Assembly: GCA_049602155.1 (NCBI GenBank)
Contig: JBMYRH010000001.1
Coordinates: 62,001-126,000, forward strand
DNA length: 64,000 nucleotides
DNA from: JBMYRH01 sp049602155
GTDB taxonomy: Bacteria; Myxococcota_A; UBA9042; PHBI01; JBMYRH01
Direction of reading: 5' to 3'
In this document: positions 32,401-40,629 of the stretch, in pieces
Layout: each line of letters opens with the position of its first letter
Numbering within the stretch: position 1 is the first letter of the stretch
Made by a program: the position numbers and the translations under genes
The notes under the pieces: generated by a model
Databases searched by the model: none
Seen by the model: only the letters and a program-made list of their open reading frames with translations
What the model was told of the DNA's origin: nothing

Positions 32401-35400
32401 GACCTTGCAGGGCTCCTGACCGGTCAAGGGGCAGCTCACAGGGTCATTCTTCCGACACACAGGCGTGCCGCCGCTACTGTCACACACGTAGAGCCCAGTG
32501 CACGGGTTACCTTCGTCATTGAGCGCCTCGCAATCCGACTCACCCGCGAAGCAGAAGCACGTGTTCACGCCGGGCGTACACGTGCCCGAGTTACAGACGT
32601 CCCCGGTGGTGCACTGGTCGTTATCGTCACACGCGGTGCTGTCGGCGACCGCTTCATTCACACACCCACTGGCAGGGTCGCAGCTATCCGCGGTGCACGG
32701 GTTGTCGTCGTCGCAATCGAGGGCTTCGCCGTCGCACTGGCCATCCGCCGTGCAGGCGCCGTTGGAGATGCAGGCGTTGTCCGCACCGCACGCGTCCCCC
32801 TCCGACAGGAAGGTCGTCACGCAGTCGCCGGTCTCGGGGACACAAGCCGTTGTCGCGCAGGGTGTATCGGCGGAGGTGTCGCAGATGATCGCTGTGCCCT
32901 CGATGAGCTCGCAACCAGCGGCCCCGCAGACTGCGGTGCCTTCGCATCTGTTCGGCAGCTGTTCATCACACTCCGCGTCATCATCACAGGTGCAATCGTT
33001 CACCGAGGAGATGCATGCGCCCCCCTGACAGGTCTCACTTGGGGTGCAAGAGTTCCCATCGTCACACCCGCTGTCGAGCGCCGTGTAGACGCAGCTCCCT
33101 GTGTCCGGATCACAGGCGCCGCTGGAGCATGGGTTGCCATCTTGGTCCGCACAAGAGACCGCCTCACCCGCCACGCAGGCACCGTCAAGGCAAGTGTCCC
33201 CGGTTGTGCACGCATCCCCGTCGGAGCAAGTGCCCCCATCGACGGGCTCCGCAGCGCAGGTCCCCGTGGCCGGGTCGCAGACGTTGACGGTGCAAGCGCT
33301 GCCGCTCTCCTCGCAGGTCACGACAGTCGCTTCGTCTGCCGTGCAATAGTTGTCGATGCAGACCAGGGAGCCATTGCAAAGATCCGCATCATCGTAGGGT
33401 GCGCAGCCCGCGTCATTGGCGCAGACACAGAAATTGCTGCCACCAGCACAGACCCCGGCCTCGCATGAGTCACCATCCGTGCATGGGTTGCCGTCGTCGC
33501 AGGACCCGGAGGTCGGTGTGTAGACGCAGCCGATGACTGGGTCGCAGGTGTCCAGCGTGCATGGGTTGTCGTCGTCACAGGGCGACTCTGCGAGGATGCA
33601 GGCGCCGAACTCACAGACGCCCTCGCCTGAGCATAGCCCCGTAGGCACACAGACAGCCCCATTGGGGCGCTCCGCCAACGAGCAGTCGCCGCTCACCTTG
33701 TCGCAGGCGGCGACCTGACACGGACCAGGCTCCAGCGACTCACACCCCACGGTCGTGCCTTCCGCCACGACGCACGTGCCGGCGTCGCTGCAGATCAGCG
33801 TCCCGGTGCAGACATCATCGTCGTCGTAGGACTCGCAATCAGAGTCCGTGCCACACTGACATTCAGCCGACTCAACACCCTCGCAGACGCCCGCCACGCA
33901 GCGGTCACCCGCGGTACATCCATTCCCGTCATCACAGAGCACTGCCTCAAACGACGAACCATCTTGGACACAGGTCCCCTCGGAGCAGGCACCGACCGTG
34001 CAGGGGTTCCCGTCGTTACAGTTGATGTCGGTGCCGACACACGCCCCCCCTGCGCAGACGTCACCGTCCGTACAAGGGTTGCCGTCGTTACACAGGGCGG
34101 TGTTCGCGGTCTCGACGCAGGCGCCTTGCTCCGGATCACACGCCAAGTCGATGCAGACATCGACCGACTCACAGAGGACTGGGAGCAGCTCGTTGCATTG
34201 ACCAGCCAGGCACCCTGATAGCGCCGTGCAACCATCTCCGTTGTCACAGGCGCCCCCCACAAAGGTCGTCTTGCACCCGGAAGACGGATGGCAATCGGCG
34301 ATGACACAGGGCCCATCACCATCGCACGTGATGACCTCACCGACGCAAGCACCGTCAACGCAGTTGTCCGCTTGCGTGCAAGCGTCTCCATCGTCGCATG
34401 CGGTGCCGTCATCGACGTCTTCGACCGTGCACTCGCCCGTCGCAGGGTCGCAAGATGCGCCTGCGCACACACTGTCGGCCGTGCACGAGACGACGGTCTC
34501 CGGGTCGATCGCGCAGCGCCCTTGGATGCAGCGCATGGAGCCGTTACACAGGTCGTCGTCATCCTCAGCAGCGCAGTCGTCGTCGGTACCGCATGGGCAG
34601 GCGTCTACACTGGGTACGCAGAGCCCCGCTTGGCAGGTGGCGCCATCGGAGCAGGCTGCCTCGCCGACGCAATCGGTCCCGTCCTCGGTAGGCGTATGTT
34701 GGCAGATCCCGAGGCCGGGGATGCACGCGCCGGTGTCGCAAGGGCCTGCTTCGCAAGTGAGCGCGTTGCTCACGCAGTTACCGGCTGCACATTGATCATC
34801 GACCGTGCATGGGTCCGAGTCATCGCAGCCCGCGCCATTGGGGTGGTTCACGAAGTCGCAGCTGCCTGTCTCCGGGTTACACACCTCGGCACCACAACTG
34901 TCAGCGCCAGGTGTCGCGCAGATGACGAGAGAGGAGAGCTTGACCTTGCACACGCCAGACTCGCAGGTGACCACGCCGTTGCAGGCGTCTGCATCATCGT
35001 AGGCCGTGCAATCGTCATCCGTCTCACAGCCGCAGGCCTCCCCAGAGGTCCCCAGGCAGAGCCCGCTGTTGCAGGCGTCGTCGACCGTGCAGCCGTTGCC
35101 GTCATCGCAAGGCAGCGCATCATCCGTCGTGTAGGTGCACGCACCATCCGAGCAGCTGTCCGTGGTGCACGGGTTGTGATCGTCACAGAGGATCCGTGGG
35201 CTAGAGCGACAGACGCCCGCCTCGCAGCGGTCGTTTGGCGTGCACGCGTCTCCATCATCGCAGTCCATGCCGGTCGGCAGCTCCACGATTCTACAGCCCC
35301 CGGACGCCGGATCGCAGCTCGATACGGTGCATGGGTTCCCGGTATCTCCATCGCAACTCGGGACCGCCGTATCCTCGACGCACTCCCCGTCGGTGCACAC

Positions 35401-35802
35401 CATGCGGCCATTGCACAGGTTGCCATCGTCGAGGTTCATACAGTCCGCGTCATCCGCGCAGCCACACCCAGGCTCACCGGGCGTGCACGGCGTCACATCG
35501 CCGGCATCGTCCACGTCGTCCTCTGGCCCCACAGCGTCCGATGCATCCACATCCGCCGCGACGTCATCACCTGCGACGTCGGCATCGAGTCCAACCTCAC
35601 CAGCGTCCGTATCGGGATCGCCCTGAGTGTCTTCGACGGTCACGTCGTCATCTGCGTCATCGAGCACGACCGCATCAGTGGTCGTCACGACGTTACCGTC
35701 CGGTCCCCCTAAGAAGCCGGTTGGGAGGGTCCCCTGAACCGTGCCGCCATCCGTGCAGCCCACCGCAGCGAGCGCCGCAAGCAAGCAAAGAGAACGGGCC
35801 AT
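29497..35802 (-). CDS. Giant Cys-repeat surface lipoprotein (Dictyostelium-type CTDC repeats)
   Basis: A 2,101-residue lipoprotein. A signal peptide with lipobox AVGC (Cys about 16) is followed by an acidic linker of about 80 residues. About 1,770 residues are Cys repeats of the form CDDGNPCTxDxCxxxxGC or CxxGxC, like the Dictyostelium slime-mold repeat (PF00526). They group into 11 larger units, each opening with a CxCxxDxDC...DDxDxCNG-type header (headers near 35430, 35005, 34570, 33830, 33410, 32970, 32530, 32080, 31465, 31005 and 30430). The last 215 residues form a beta-sandwich-like, MAM/jelly-roll-like domain. ATG 35802 is chosen for its signal peptide; an in-frame extension to 36063 has none. 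Divergent from miaE. Confidence 0.9.
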   Translation of the reverse strand: MARSLCLLAALAAVGCTDGGTVQGTLPTGFLGGPDGNVVTTTDAVVLDDADDDVTVEDTQGDPDTDAGEVGLDADVAGDDVAADVDASDAVGPEDDVDDAGDVTPCTPGEPGCGCADDADCMNLDDGNLCNGRMVCTDGECVEDTAVPSCDGDTGNPCTVSSCDPASGGCRIVELPTGMDCDDGDACTPNDRCEAGVCRSSPRILCDDHNPCTTDSCSDGACTYTTDDALPCDDGNGCTVDDACNSGLCLGTSGEACGCETDDDCTAYDDADACNGVVTCESGVCKVKLSSLVICATPGADSCGAEVCNPETGSCDFVNHPNGAGCDDSDPCTVDDQCAAGNCVSNALTCEAGPCDTGACIPGLGICQHTPTEDGTDCVGEAACSDGATCQAGLCVPSVDACPCGTDDDCAAEDDDDLCNGSMRCIQGRCAIDPETVVSCTADSVCAGASCDPATGECTVEDVDDGTACDDGDACTQADNCVDGACVGEVITCDGDGPCVIADCHPSSGCKTTFVGGACDNGDGCTALSGCLAGQCNELLPVLCESVDVCIDLACDPEQGACVETANTALCNDGNPCTDGDVCAGGACVGTDINCNDGNPCTVGACSEGTCVQDGSSFEAVLCDDGNGCTAGDRCVAGVCEGVESAECQCGTDSDCESYDDDDVCTGTLICSDAGTCVVAEGTTVGCESLEPGPCQVAACDKVSGDCSLAERPNGAVCVPTGLCSGEGVCEFGACILAESPCDDDNPCTLDTCDPVIGCVYTPTSGSCDDGNPCTDGDSCEAGVCAGGSNFCVCANDAGCAPYDDADLCNGSLVCIDNYCTADEATVVTCEESGSACTVNVCDPATGTCAAEPVDGGTCSDGDACTTGDTCLDGACVAGEAVSCADQDGNPCSSGACDPDTGSCVYTALDSGCDDGNSCTPSETCQGGACISSVNDCTCDDDAECDEQLPNRCEGTAVCGAAGCELIEGTAIICDTSADTPCATTACVPETGDCVTTFLSEGDACGADNACISNGACTADGQCDGEALDCDDDNPCTADSCDPASGCVNEAVADSTACDDNDQCTTGDVCNSGTCTPGVNTCFCFAGESDCEALNDEGNPCTGLYVCDSSGGTPVCRKNDPVSCPLTGQEPCKVNECNPANGQCQQQTSPAGTPCDDNDPCTVEDSCVSAGSFVTCAGSDMVCDDGDDCTIDTCNLGECETTPAPNFTPCTDDDWCTSPNVCFEGGCGTDKCDCDSDSDCEDFNDDSDLCAPQHACNLETGRCFIDESSAVSCFDPNPYDCVDFACEPSTGACSASTRPEGTACEDADGACTINDTCNNSGACIGTPIITCNDSTPDDCEDYRCLPESGQCGFSERAEGTSCSDTNACTVNDICVAGACQGESIPCEDDNSCTEDVCSALEGCLHIPVFGPCDDGDPCTLGTYCAGGNCGGTSVTDLCGGCTDFSDCEIFDDGDACNGTWSCDAGTCVFDETSVILCEPEGVEGDPACYVGVCDPENPGCTIETLPSSTGCDDGDLCTDYDRCLDGACAGSPKDCDDGDPCTSDSCHADTGACQNISLNNGEPCDDRDACNGADTCQEGLCESGDEALCGCTTDAECVGVAENLCHGDYVCRVGQCVLNPASVVVCEQDPSGCFATSCVPETGLCESAARPDGTSCNDGDLCTADDVCTAGSCGGTAVDCTDTDSCTFDHCDADFGCVHDVFAGPCDDGNPCTKDDVCVSGVCQGVTNNCDDGNSCTNDICVPGEGCRNNNLTFGSPCDDGDICTITKCDGAGGCTTTNTESFCLCPDGDPTNCDSLGDPCTGTYTCDLFTSRCVRDEGSAVTCQEDEACASYACVEGACVETLADDGSACDDDSLCTTDDSCQAGACVGDVVECPNVASACQEQICVPSEGCLAQHASGVCTDSQNCTTNDHCVSGQCLGVPVQDPAFSIDESGLAAWTITSSGNEATWLATGAHTTSPPYGLHAVNPDTGFMDDSGGAWLATALLPEVDVPFGAKALNVRFRIRADFEQNGCEHQTFAITVNGAQVDYLVRLEGSQFGEPTPCESTGGDFLEGQVSLGNTYEGSSVELGFTVETLNASGNGGGGVIIDDVVFDWNCVIN

Positions 35803-35859
35803 CAAAGGGGCCAAAGAATCAAAACCGAGGTCGCTACGCAACGAGTCCTCCGCGGGCCG

Positions 35860-35887
35860 CGAGGCCAGTGTCCAATCGCGGGCCTCG
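35860..35887 (-). promoter_or_regulatory. 7-bp hairpin in leader of giant Cys-repeat gene
   Basis: CGAGGCC and GGCCTCG pair perfectly across a 14-nt loop, 58 bp upstream of ATG 35802. It may be a leader hairpin or an operator in the 286-bp divergent gap. The rest of the gap holds no clear promoter pair. Confidence 0.3.
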
Positions 35888-36022
35888 ATCGTGGGCAAAA
35901 CGGTAGCAGCGAAGGGGTAACCCCGCCAATTGCTCGCCCTTCTCGCGCGCGACGTGGTTGCCGACCGATGGGTAAATTGGGTTCGCCTTGCACGTCGAGG
36001 CGCTGACATGCCAGGTTTCATG

Positions 36023-36054
36023 CGGGTGTCGGCGACGGTGATCCCCGACACCCG
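36023..36054 (+). promoter_or_regulatory. 10-bp perfect hairpin upstream of miaE
   Basis: CGGGTGTCGG pairs with CCGACACCCG around a 12-nt loop, ending 34 nt before the miaE ATG at 36089. It is the strongest stem in the divergent gap. It could control miaE expression or shield it from upstream transcription. There is no T tract. Confidence 0.45.
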
Positions 36055-36088
36055 ACCCCCCACGATGACTCAGAGAAGGAGTGATGCG

Positions 36089-36664
36089 ATGCGCTCGCCA
36101 CGCAGCCCAATTGACGCGGCTTGGTTGACCCACGCGCTGAGCGACACAGAGGCCGTCTTGCGAGACCACGCTCATGCCGAGCGGAAAGCGGCCGCGACGG
36201 CCATGAGCCTCGTGGTTCAGTACGCGGACATCCCGGAGCTGGTCGAGGCGATGACGTCGCTTGCGATCGAGGAGTTGGAGCACTTTCAGGAGGTGTTCGC
36301 TCAGATGACGCGGCGCGGCTACGTCCTCGGCGCCGATCCTGGCGACCCCTATGCGCGAGCTCTGGTGGCAGAGGTGCGCGGCACCCGTGAAGTCAAGCTG
36401 GTCGACCGCCTCTTGGTCGGGGCCCTGATCGAAGCACGCAGTTGTCGACGCTTGGCACTGTTGGGCCAGCACCATTCGGACCCGGAGCTCGCTGAGATGT
36501 GGACGAAGATGGCCCGCGCAGAGGCCGCCCATGGTCCCCTCTTCCTTGACCTCGCGAGGCGCCTTGGTCCAAGCCCAGAGGCCGTTGACGCAAGGCTTGA
36601 TGCCCTCCAAGCGCTGGAGGCTCAGCTCATCGATGAGGGGCCGGTGCGCGCCGCGGTTCACTAG
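36089..36664 (+). CDS. miaE: tRNA-(ms2)io6A hydroxylase MiaE
   Basis: Hydroxylates the isopentenyl group of ms2i6A-37 in tRNA, using a non-heme diiron site and O2. The 191 residues form a ferritin-like four-helix bundle. Candidate iron ligands are E31 (HAERKAAAT), the E62/H65 pair in EELEHF, the Glu in LIEARSCRRL and the ExxH in EAAHGPLF. The conserved MiaE region YADIPELVEAM is present. I start at ATG 36089 because AGGAG lies 7 nt upstream; ATG 36065 is in frame but lacks a site. It is divergent from the giant lipoprotein and convergent with kamA, 251 bp away. That gap shows only a weak 6-bp stem. Confidence 0.93.
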   Translation: MRSPRSPIDAAWLTHALSDTEAVLRDHAHAERKAAATAMSLVVQYADIPELVEAMTSLAIEELEHFQEVFAQMTRRGYVLGADPGDPYARALVAEVRGTREVKLVDRLLVGALIEARSCRRLALLGQHHSDPELAEMWTKMARAEAAHGPLFLDLARRLGPSPEAVDARLDALQALEAQLIDEGPVRAAVH

Positions 36665-36915
36665 ACGCCAACGCCGCGCAGTGACACCTGGGGCTCGGCG
36701 CACTGGGCCGGTCTCAGCCTCACGCTCGCTCTGAGGCGCTACGCGCACGACGGCACACCACGCTGAGCTCCTCGCGGAGGGTGGTGCCGTCGATCGGGTC
36801 GCAGGGGGAAGTGGGGCTGGCCGAATCACCGGGTATCGCTGTCAATGTCGTCTCCTCTTCATCGTGGTTTCTGGGCGGAACCTTAAGGGGGCCCTCGAAC
36901 CACATGGAGATGCGC

Positions 36916-38106
36916 TCAGCGAATTGGGTAGCTGTACTCGTCACCGGCGTAGCTACGAACGACGATGTGCTCTTCGTCTTGATGCACGATGTACTCAGGG
37001 AGCAGGGGCACTTTCCCTCCCCCGCCCGGCGCATCGATGACAAAGTGGGGCACCGCCATCCCGGAGCTAAAGCCACGGAGCCCCTTGATGATGTCGAGGC
37101 CGACCTGGAGGGGGGTTCGAAAGTGGGCGATGCCGTCCGCCAGGTCTCCCTGGAAGAGGTAATAGGGCCGACACCGCTGCCTAAGCAGCCACAGGTTGAC
37201 CGTCCGCACGACCTCGACGTCGTCGTTGATGCCGCTGAGCAAGACCATCTGATTGGCGACATTGAGGCCGGCGTCGGCGAGGGCTCGGAGGCATCGCGCG
37301 GCCTCTGGTGTGCACTCGGTGGGGTGATTGAAGTGGGTATGAACGAAGAGCGGCTGATACGGCGAGAGTCGCTCTAGAAGCTCGGGGGTGAAGCGATGAG
37401 GCAACGTGACAGGGTTGCGGGTGCACAAGCGGATGACCTCGATGTGCGGAATCGCCCGAAGGCGCTCCAGGACCGCGATGAGGCGATCGTCGGAGAGGCT
37501 CATCGGATCGCCACCGCTCACGAGGACGTCGCGCACCTCAGGGTGATCGGCCAGGTAGTCAAATGCGCCATCCAATTGCCGATGCGACGCCGCAGACGTC
37601 GGATCACCCACCTTCCGCTTTCGAGTGCAATGGCGGCAATACACAGGGCAATTGTGAGTCACATAGAGCAGCGCCCGATCGGGGTAGCGATGCGTCAGCC
37701 CGGGGACCGGCATGTGCGCCTCTTCACCCAAAGGGTCCGCCAGATCGAGGGGCGTCGGCCGCAGCTCAGCAGGATCTGGGACAGCTTGCCGGCGCACCGG
37801 GCACGTCGGATCCGTGGGATCCATCAGCGCTGCGTAGTACGGGGTGATCGCCATCTTAAAGCGCGCGTCGCACTCAGAGAACGCTGCGCGCTCCTCGTCG
37901 GTCAGCGAGATCACGCGCTCCAGCTCCGCCAAGGTCCGGACCCGATGACGCTGTTGCCACCGCCAATCCGACCACTCCGCTTCGGAGACATCCCGCCATG
38001 GGCCGCGCGCCGAATGCCCCGTGACGTCCTCGTCGATTCGTCGAAGCTGAGCGCCCTTTGAGGGCTGCGAGGTCTGGGTGTCGCGGTCGGTCACAGAGCG
38101 CATCAT
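36916..38106 (-). CDS. kamA: Lysine 2,3-aminomutase KamA-like radical SAM enzyme
   Basis: Converts L-lysine to L-beta-lysine with radical SAM chemistry and PLP. The 396 residues have a central SAM barrel with the cluster motif CPVYCRHC, the GGDP motif SGGDPMSL, and the PLP-lysine region near PGGGGKVPLLPEY. The length is close to true KamA (about 416) rather than the shorter EpmB (about 342). No epmA, ablB or other beta-lysine gene is adjacent, so the fate of the product is open. Two ATGs lie in tandem at 38106 and 38103. Divergent from the M50 gene across 83 bp; convergent with miaE. Confidence 0.92.
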   Translation of the reverse strand: MMRSVTDRDTQTSQPSKGAQLRRIDEDVTGHSARGPWRDVSEAEWSDWRWQQRHRVRTLAELERVISLTDEERAAFSECDARFKMAITPYYAALMDPTDPTCPVRRQAVPDPAELRPTPLDLADPLGEEAHMPVPGLTHRYPDRALLYVTHNCPVYCRHCTRKRKVGDPTSAASHRQLDGAFDYLADHPEVRDVLVSGGDPMSLSDDRLIAVLERLRAIPHIEVIRLCTRNPVTLPHRFTPELLERLSPYQPLFVHTHFNHPTECTPEAARCLRALADAGLNVANQMVLLSGINDDVEVVRTVNLWLLRQRCRPYYLFQGDLADGIAHFRTPLQVGLDIIKGLRGFSSGMAVPHFVIDAPGGGGKVPLLPEYIVHQDEEHIVVRSYAGDEYSYPIR

Positions 38107-38189
38107 CCACGACCTTGGCCCTGGGGAAAAGGTTCGCTGTAAAGGTGGTCGTTCTGGACTCGAGTCGCTTCGTTCCTATGCTGGGGTGT

Positions 38190-39221
38190 ATGCGTTGGTC
38201 ATATCCGGTCGGCACACTCTTCGGCATCCCTATACGAGCCCACGGCTCGCTGCTCCTCATCTTGGGGTTGATGCTCCTCGCCTTCAGCAGCGACGCCCAA
38301 GACGTGGCCAGCTGGCTGTTGCCGCTGATGCTCACGATCGCGCTCTTCGGCAGCGTCCTGATTCACGAGCTTGGGCACGCCCTCGCCGCCCGCCGCTACG
38401 GCGTCAGCACACGCCAGATCATGCTCCTGCCCATCGGGGGGGTAGCGATCCTCGATGACTCGCCATCGGAGCCCATCCATGAGCTCTGGATCGCCCTCGC
38501 CGGTCCGGCGACCAGCCTCGGCCTCGCCGGGGTCACCTGGCTGGCCTTCTTCGCGACAGAGAACCAGCTCGCTGGCCACCTCGCAGTGATCAACTTAGCC
38601 CTCGGCCTCTTCAACCTCATCCCGGCCTTCCCCCTCGATGGAGGTCGTGCGCTCCGCGCGGGTCTGGCGTCCCGCGTCGGGCTCGGGAAGGCCACGCGCT
38701 GGGCTGCGCGCCTCGGGCGTGGGCTCTCTACCGTGCTGATCATTGTCGGGTTGGCCACCGGCGATCTCCTCCTGGCCATCGTCGGTCTCTTTGTCCTGGT
38801 CTCTGCGACGGCGGAAGCGCGGAGCACGATGCTGCGCATCGCCCTCGATTCGCATCAGGCCGCCGAGCTCATGGAGCCGGTCGAGCACATCTTCGGGGCG
38901 AGCGCCTCTGGAGAAGAGGTCGCCCATGTCCTACGGGAGCACGAGACGGTTGAGCACTTCCCCGTCGCCTTTGGAAATCGTATTTTAGGCGTCGTAGCGC
39001 GCTTTGGGCTCGAGCGCGCGCTTGAGGCGAATCACGAATTCCCGGGGCTCCACAGTGTCCTAGACCGCGCCATCGTGACGGTCCACCCGGACGCGACACT
39101 GCGCCGGGCGATCGAGCTCATGGGCGCTAACGGCTCGCGGGTCGCCATCGTGGCCGAGGGGGACGCAATCCAAGGCGTCCTCCGCATGGACAGGCTCGCC
39201 GAGCTGCTCCGCAAACGCTGA
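38190..39221 (+). CDS. Site-2 protease (M50) with CBS domains
   Basis: The 343-residue membrane metalloprotease (S2P/SpoIVFB group) cuts substrates within the bilayer. Residues 1-215 carry about six membrane helices with the zinc motif HELGHALAA near 59 and the third ligand in FPLDGGRALRA. Residues 225-343 are a CBS pair that probably senses an adenine nucleotide and controls cleavage. I start at ATG 38190 because GGGG lies 4-7 nt upstream and MRWSYPVGTLFGIPI is the usual opening of this family; ATG 38178 in frame is less likely. The substrate is unknown. The ECF/anti-sigma pair at 17076 is one possible target, but it is distant. Confidence 0.92.
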   Translation: MRWSYPVGTLFGIPIRAHGSLLLILGLMLLAFSSDAQDVASWLLPLMLTIALFGSVLIHELGHALAARRYGVSTRQIMLLPIGGVAILDDSPSEPIHELWIALAGPATSLGLAGVTWLAFFATENQLAGHLAVINLALGLFNLIPAFPLDGGRALRAGLASRVGLGKATRWAARLGRGLSTVLIIVGLATGDLLLAIVGLFVLVSATAEARSTMLRIALDSHQAAELMEPVEHIFGASASGEEVAHVLREHETVEHFPVAFGNRILGVVARFGLERALEANHEFPGLHSVLDRAIVTVHPDATLRRAIELMGANGSRVAIVAEGDAIQGVLRMDRLAELLRKR

Positions 39222-39259
39222 CTTCGACAAGCTACTGGCGGGCAGGCTCACGTGTACCC

Positions 39260-39265
39260 TATACT
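39260..39265 (+). promoter_or_regulatory. Candidate -10 box (TATACT) for patatin operon
   Basis: TATACT is a near-consensus -10 hexamer only 8 nt before the GTG start at 39274. If real, transcription would begin at or within a few bases of the start codon and the mRNA would be leaderless or nearly so. There is no good -35 box (GGCGGG at the right distance) and no ribosome site before GTG 39274, which fits leaderless translation. Confidence 0.35.
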
Positions 39266-39273
39266 GCGGCCAC

Positions 39274-40629
39274 GTGAGCCTCACCATCGTCCAGAAATCG
39301 AACCTGTCGATCCAGCAGCCTGACTCTAGGAAGGCGTTGGTGTTGGCCGGTGGAGCGATCAGCGGTGGCGCGTTCAAGGTCGGCGGCCTCCTCGCCCTGA
39401 ACCGCTTCCTGAAGAACTTCTCCGTGAATGACTTCGACATGTACGTCGGGATCTCGGCAGGGGCCTTCCTCGCAGCGCCGCTCTCCACAGGCGTAGCGCC
39501 TTGGGAGCTCGTTCAAGCCATCCGAGGTAACGAGGGGCGCATCAGCAAGTTCAGCTACATGGACTTTTACTATCTGAACTGGCGTGAGTTCCTGACGCGC
39601 CCCGCGAAGCTCGCGCGGAACAGCGCGATGCTTGGCCCGGCGATGGCCATCGCGCTGAGCCAACTCGTACCTAGACGACATCGCCAGCTGCGGGAGCTCG
39701 CGGCTGAATTCCTAAAATCACCAGGGCTTGAGACGGCCAGCGCGCTGACTGAGCCGCTCTTCGAGGCGATGGGCCGCAGCGCTCTCTTCAAGCCCGGCGG
39801 ATATCTGCCATCCGGCGTGTTCGATAACCGGCGTATCGAGCGCTACGTGCGGATGAACCTCGAGAAGAATGGCTTCCCGAACGACTTCCGTAAGCTCAAG
39901 CTCCAGACCGGTAAGAGCCTGTATATCGTCGCGACCAACGTGAACACAGCCCAGCGCGTGGTCTTCGGCCACGACGAGAACCACAGCGCGACCATCTCCG
40001 AGGCTGTCCAAGCCTCGACCGCGATCCCCGGGTTTTTCCGGCCCGCCCGCGTCGGCCCAGAGGGGCTCCAGCAAGACTATATGGACGCCGCCGTCCGCAA
40101 GACCGCCAACATCTCGAGCGCGGTCCGACACGGGGCAAAGCTCATCGTCTGCTACAATCCGTTCCGCCCCTTCATCAATTACCACTACAGGCCAGGCTCC
40201 TCGGGAGAGCTGTCTCTGGCCGATATGGGGATGGGGGTCGTCTTGAACCAGGCCTTCAGGACCATGCTCCACAGCCGCCTGCGCATCGGCATCGAGAAGC
40301 TGCGCATGAACGATAAGTTCAAAGGCGACTGCATCCTCATCGAGCCCGCTGAGACCGACGCCCGCTTCTTCGCGATGAACCCGTTGGCGTTCTGGAAGCG
40401 CCCCGAGGCGGCGGCGCATGGCTACCAGTCCGTGAAGACCTCACTGGTCAAAAACTTCGAGACCCTCAAGCCCATCCTTGAAGCCCACGGCATCACCTGC
40501 GACCTCGAGGGCATGGAGGGCGAGTTCGCCGCCATCCGAAAAGCGAAGAGCGCGTCCGCCAAGCTGGACGTGATGCAAGCCGGCAAGTCGAAAGAAGCCG
40601 GGCTGCGGTTGGTGTCGGGGGGACGATGA
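39274..40629 (+). CDS. Patatin-like phospholipase
   Basis: The 451-residue predicted lipid acyl hydrolase has a Ser-Asp dyad. The oxyanion loop is AGGAISGGAFKVGG (about 25-38), the nucleophile elbow is GISAG with S61, and the catalytic Asp is most likely D271 in YMDAAV. There is no signal peptide or membrane segment, so it should act in the cytoplasm or be exported by a dedicated system. The start is GTG 39274: no ATG lies before the catalytic loop. It has no ribosome site. ATGA overlap (40626-40629) couples it to the LD-carboxypeptidase gene. The last 60 residues after the barrel are charged and of unknown role. Confidence 0.9.
   Translation: MSLTIVQKSNLSIQQPDSRKALVLAGGAISGGAFKVGGLLALNRFLKNFSVNDFDMYVGISAGAFLAAPLSTGVAPWELVQAIRGNEGRISKFSYMDFYYLNWREFLTRPAKLARNSAMLGPAMAIALSQLVPRRHRQLRELAAEFLKSPGLETASALTEPLFEAMGRSALFKPGGYLPSGVFDNRRIERYVRMNLEKNGFPNDFRKLKLQTGKSLYIVATNVNTAQRVVFGHDENHSATISEAVQASTAIPGFFRPARVGPEGLQQDYMDAAVRKTANISSAVRHGAKLIVCYNPFRPFINYHYRPGSSGELSLADMGMGVVLNQAFRTMLHSRLRIGIEKLRMNDKFKGDCILIEPAETDARFFAMNPLAFWKRPEAAAHGYQSVKTSLVKNFETLKPILEAHGITCDLEGMEGEFAAIRKAKSASAKLDVMQAGKSKEAGLRLVSGGR

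Noticed and set aside
32041..33468. 475-codon plus-strand frame inside the giant Cys-repeat gene
   Set aside because: It is antisense to the CTDC repeats; the repeated Cys/Asp codons read backwards give a stop-free Ala/Val/Arg-rich frame. It has no ribosome site or domain.
34288..35712. 474-codon plus-strand frame inside the same gene
   Set aside because: Same artefact of repeat codons in GC-rich DNA; composition is Arg/Ala/Val with no motif.
29497..35802. CRISPR-like periodicity in the Cys-repeat gene
   Set aside because: The period comes from protein repeats; units differ in length and base sequence and the frame is open throughout. No cas gene is present.
29497..36063. Longer start for the giant lipoprotein at 36063
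   Set aside because: The extra 87 residues lack gene-like character and would bury the lipoprotein signal peptide that begins at 35802; they also overlap the miaE leader.
37100..37130. tRNA T-loop-like GGTTCGAA
   Set aside because: It lies inside kamA and no acceptor stem or other arms can be formed around it.
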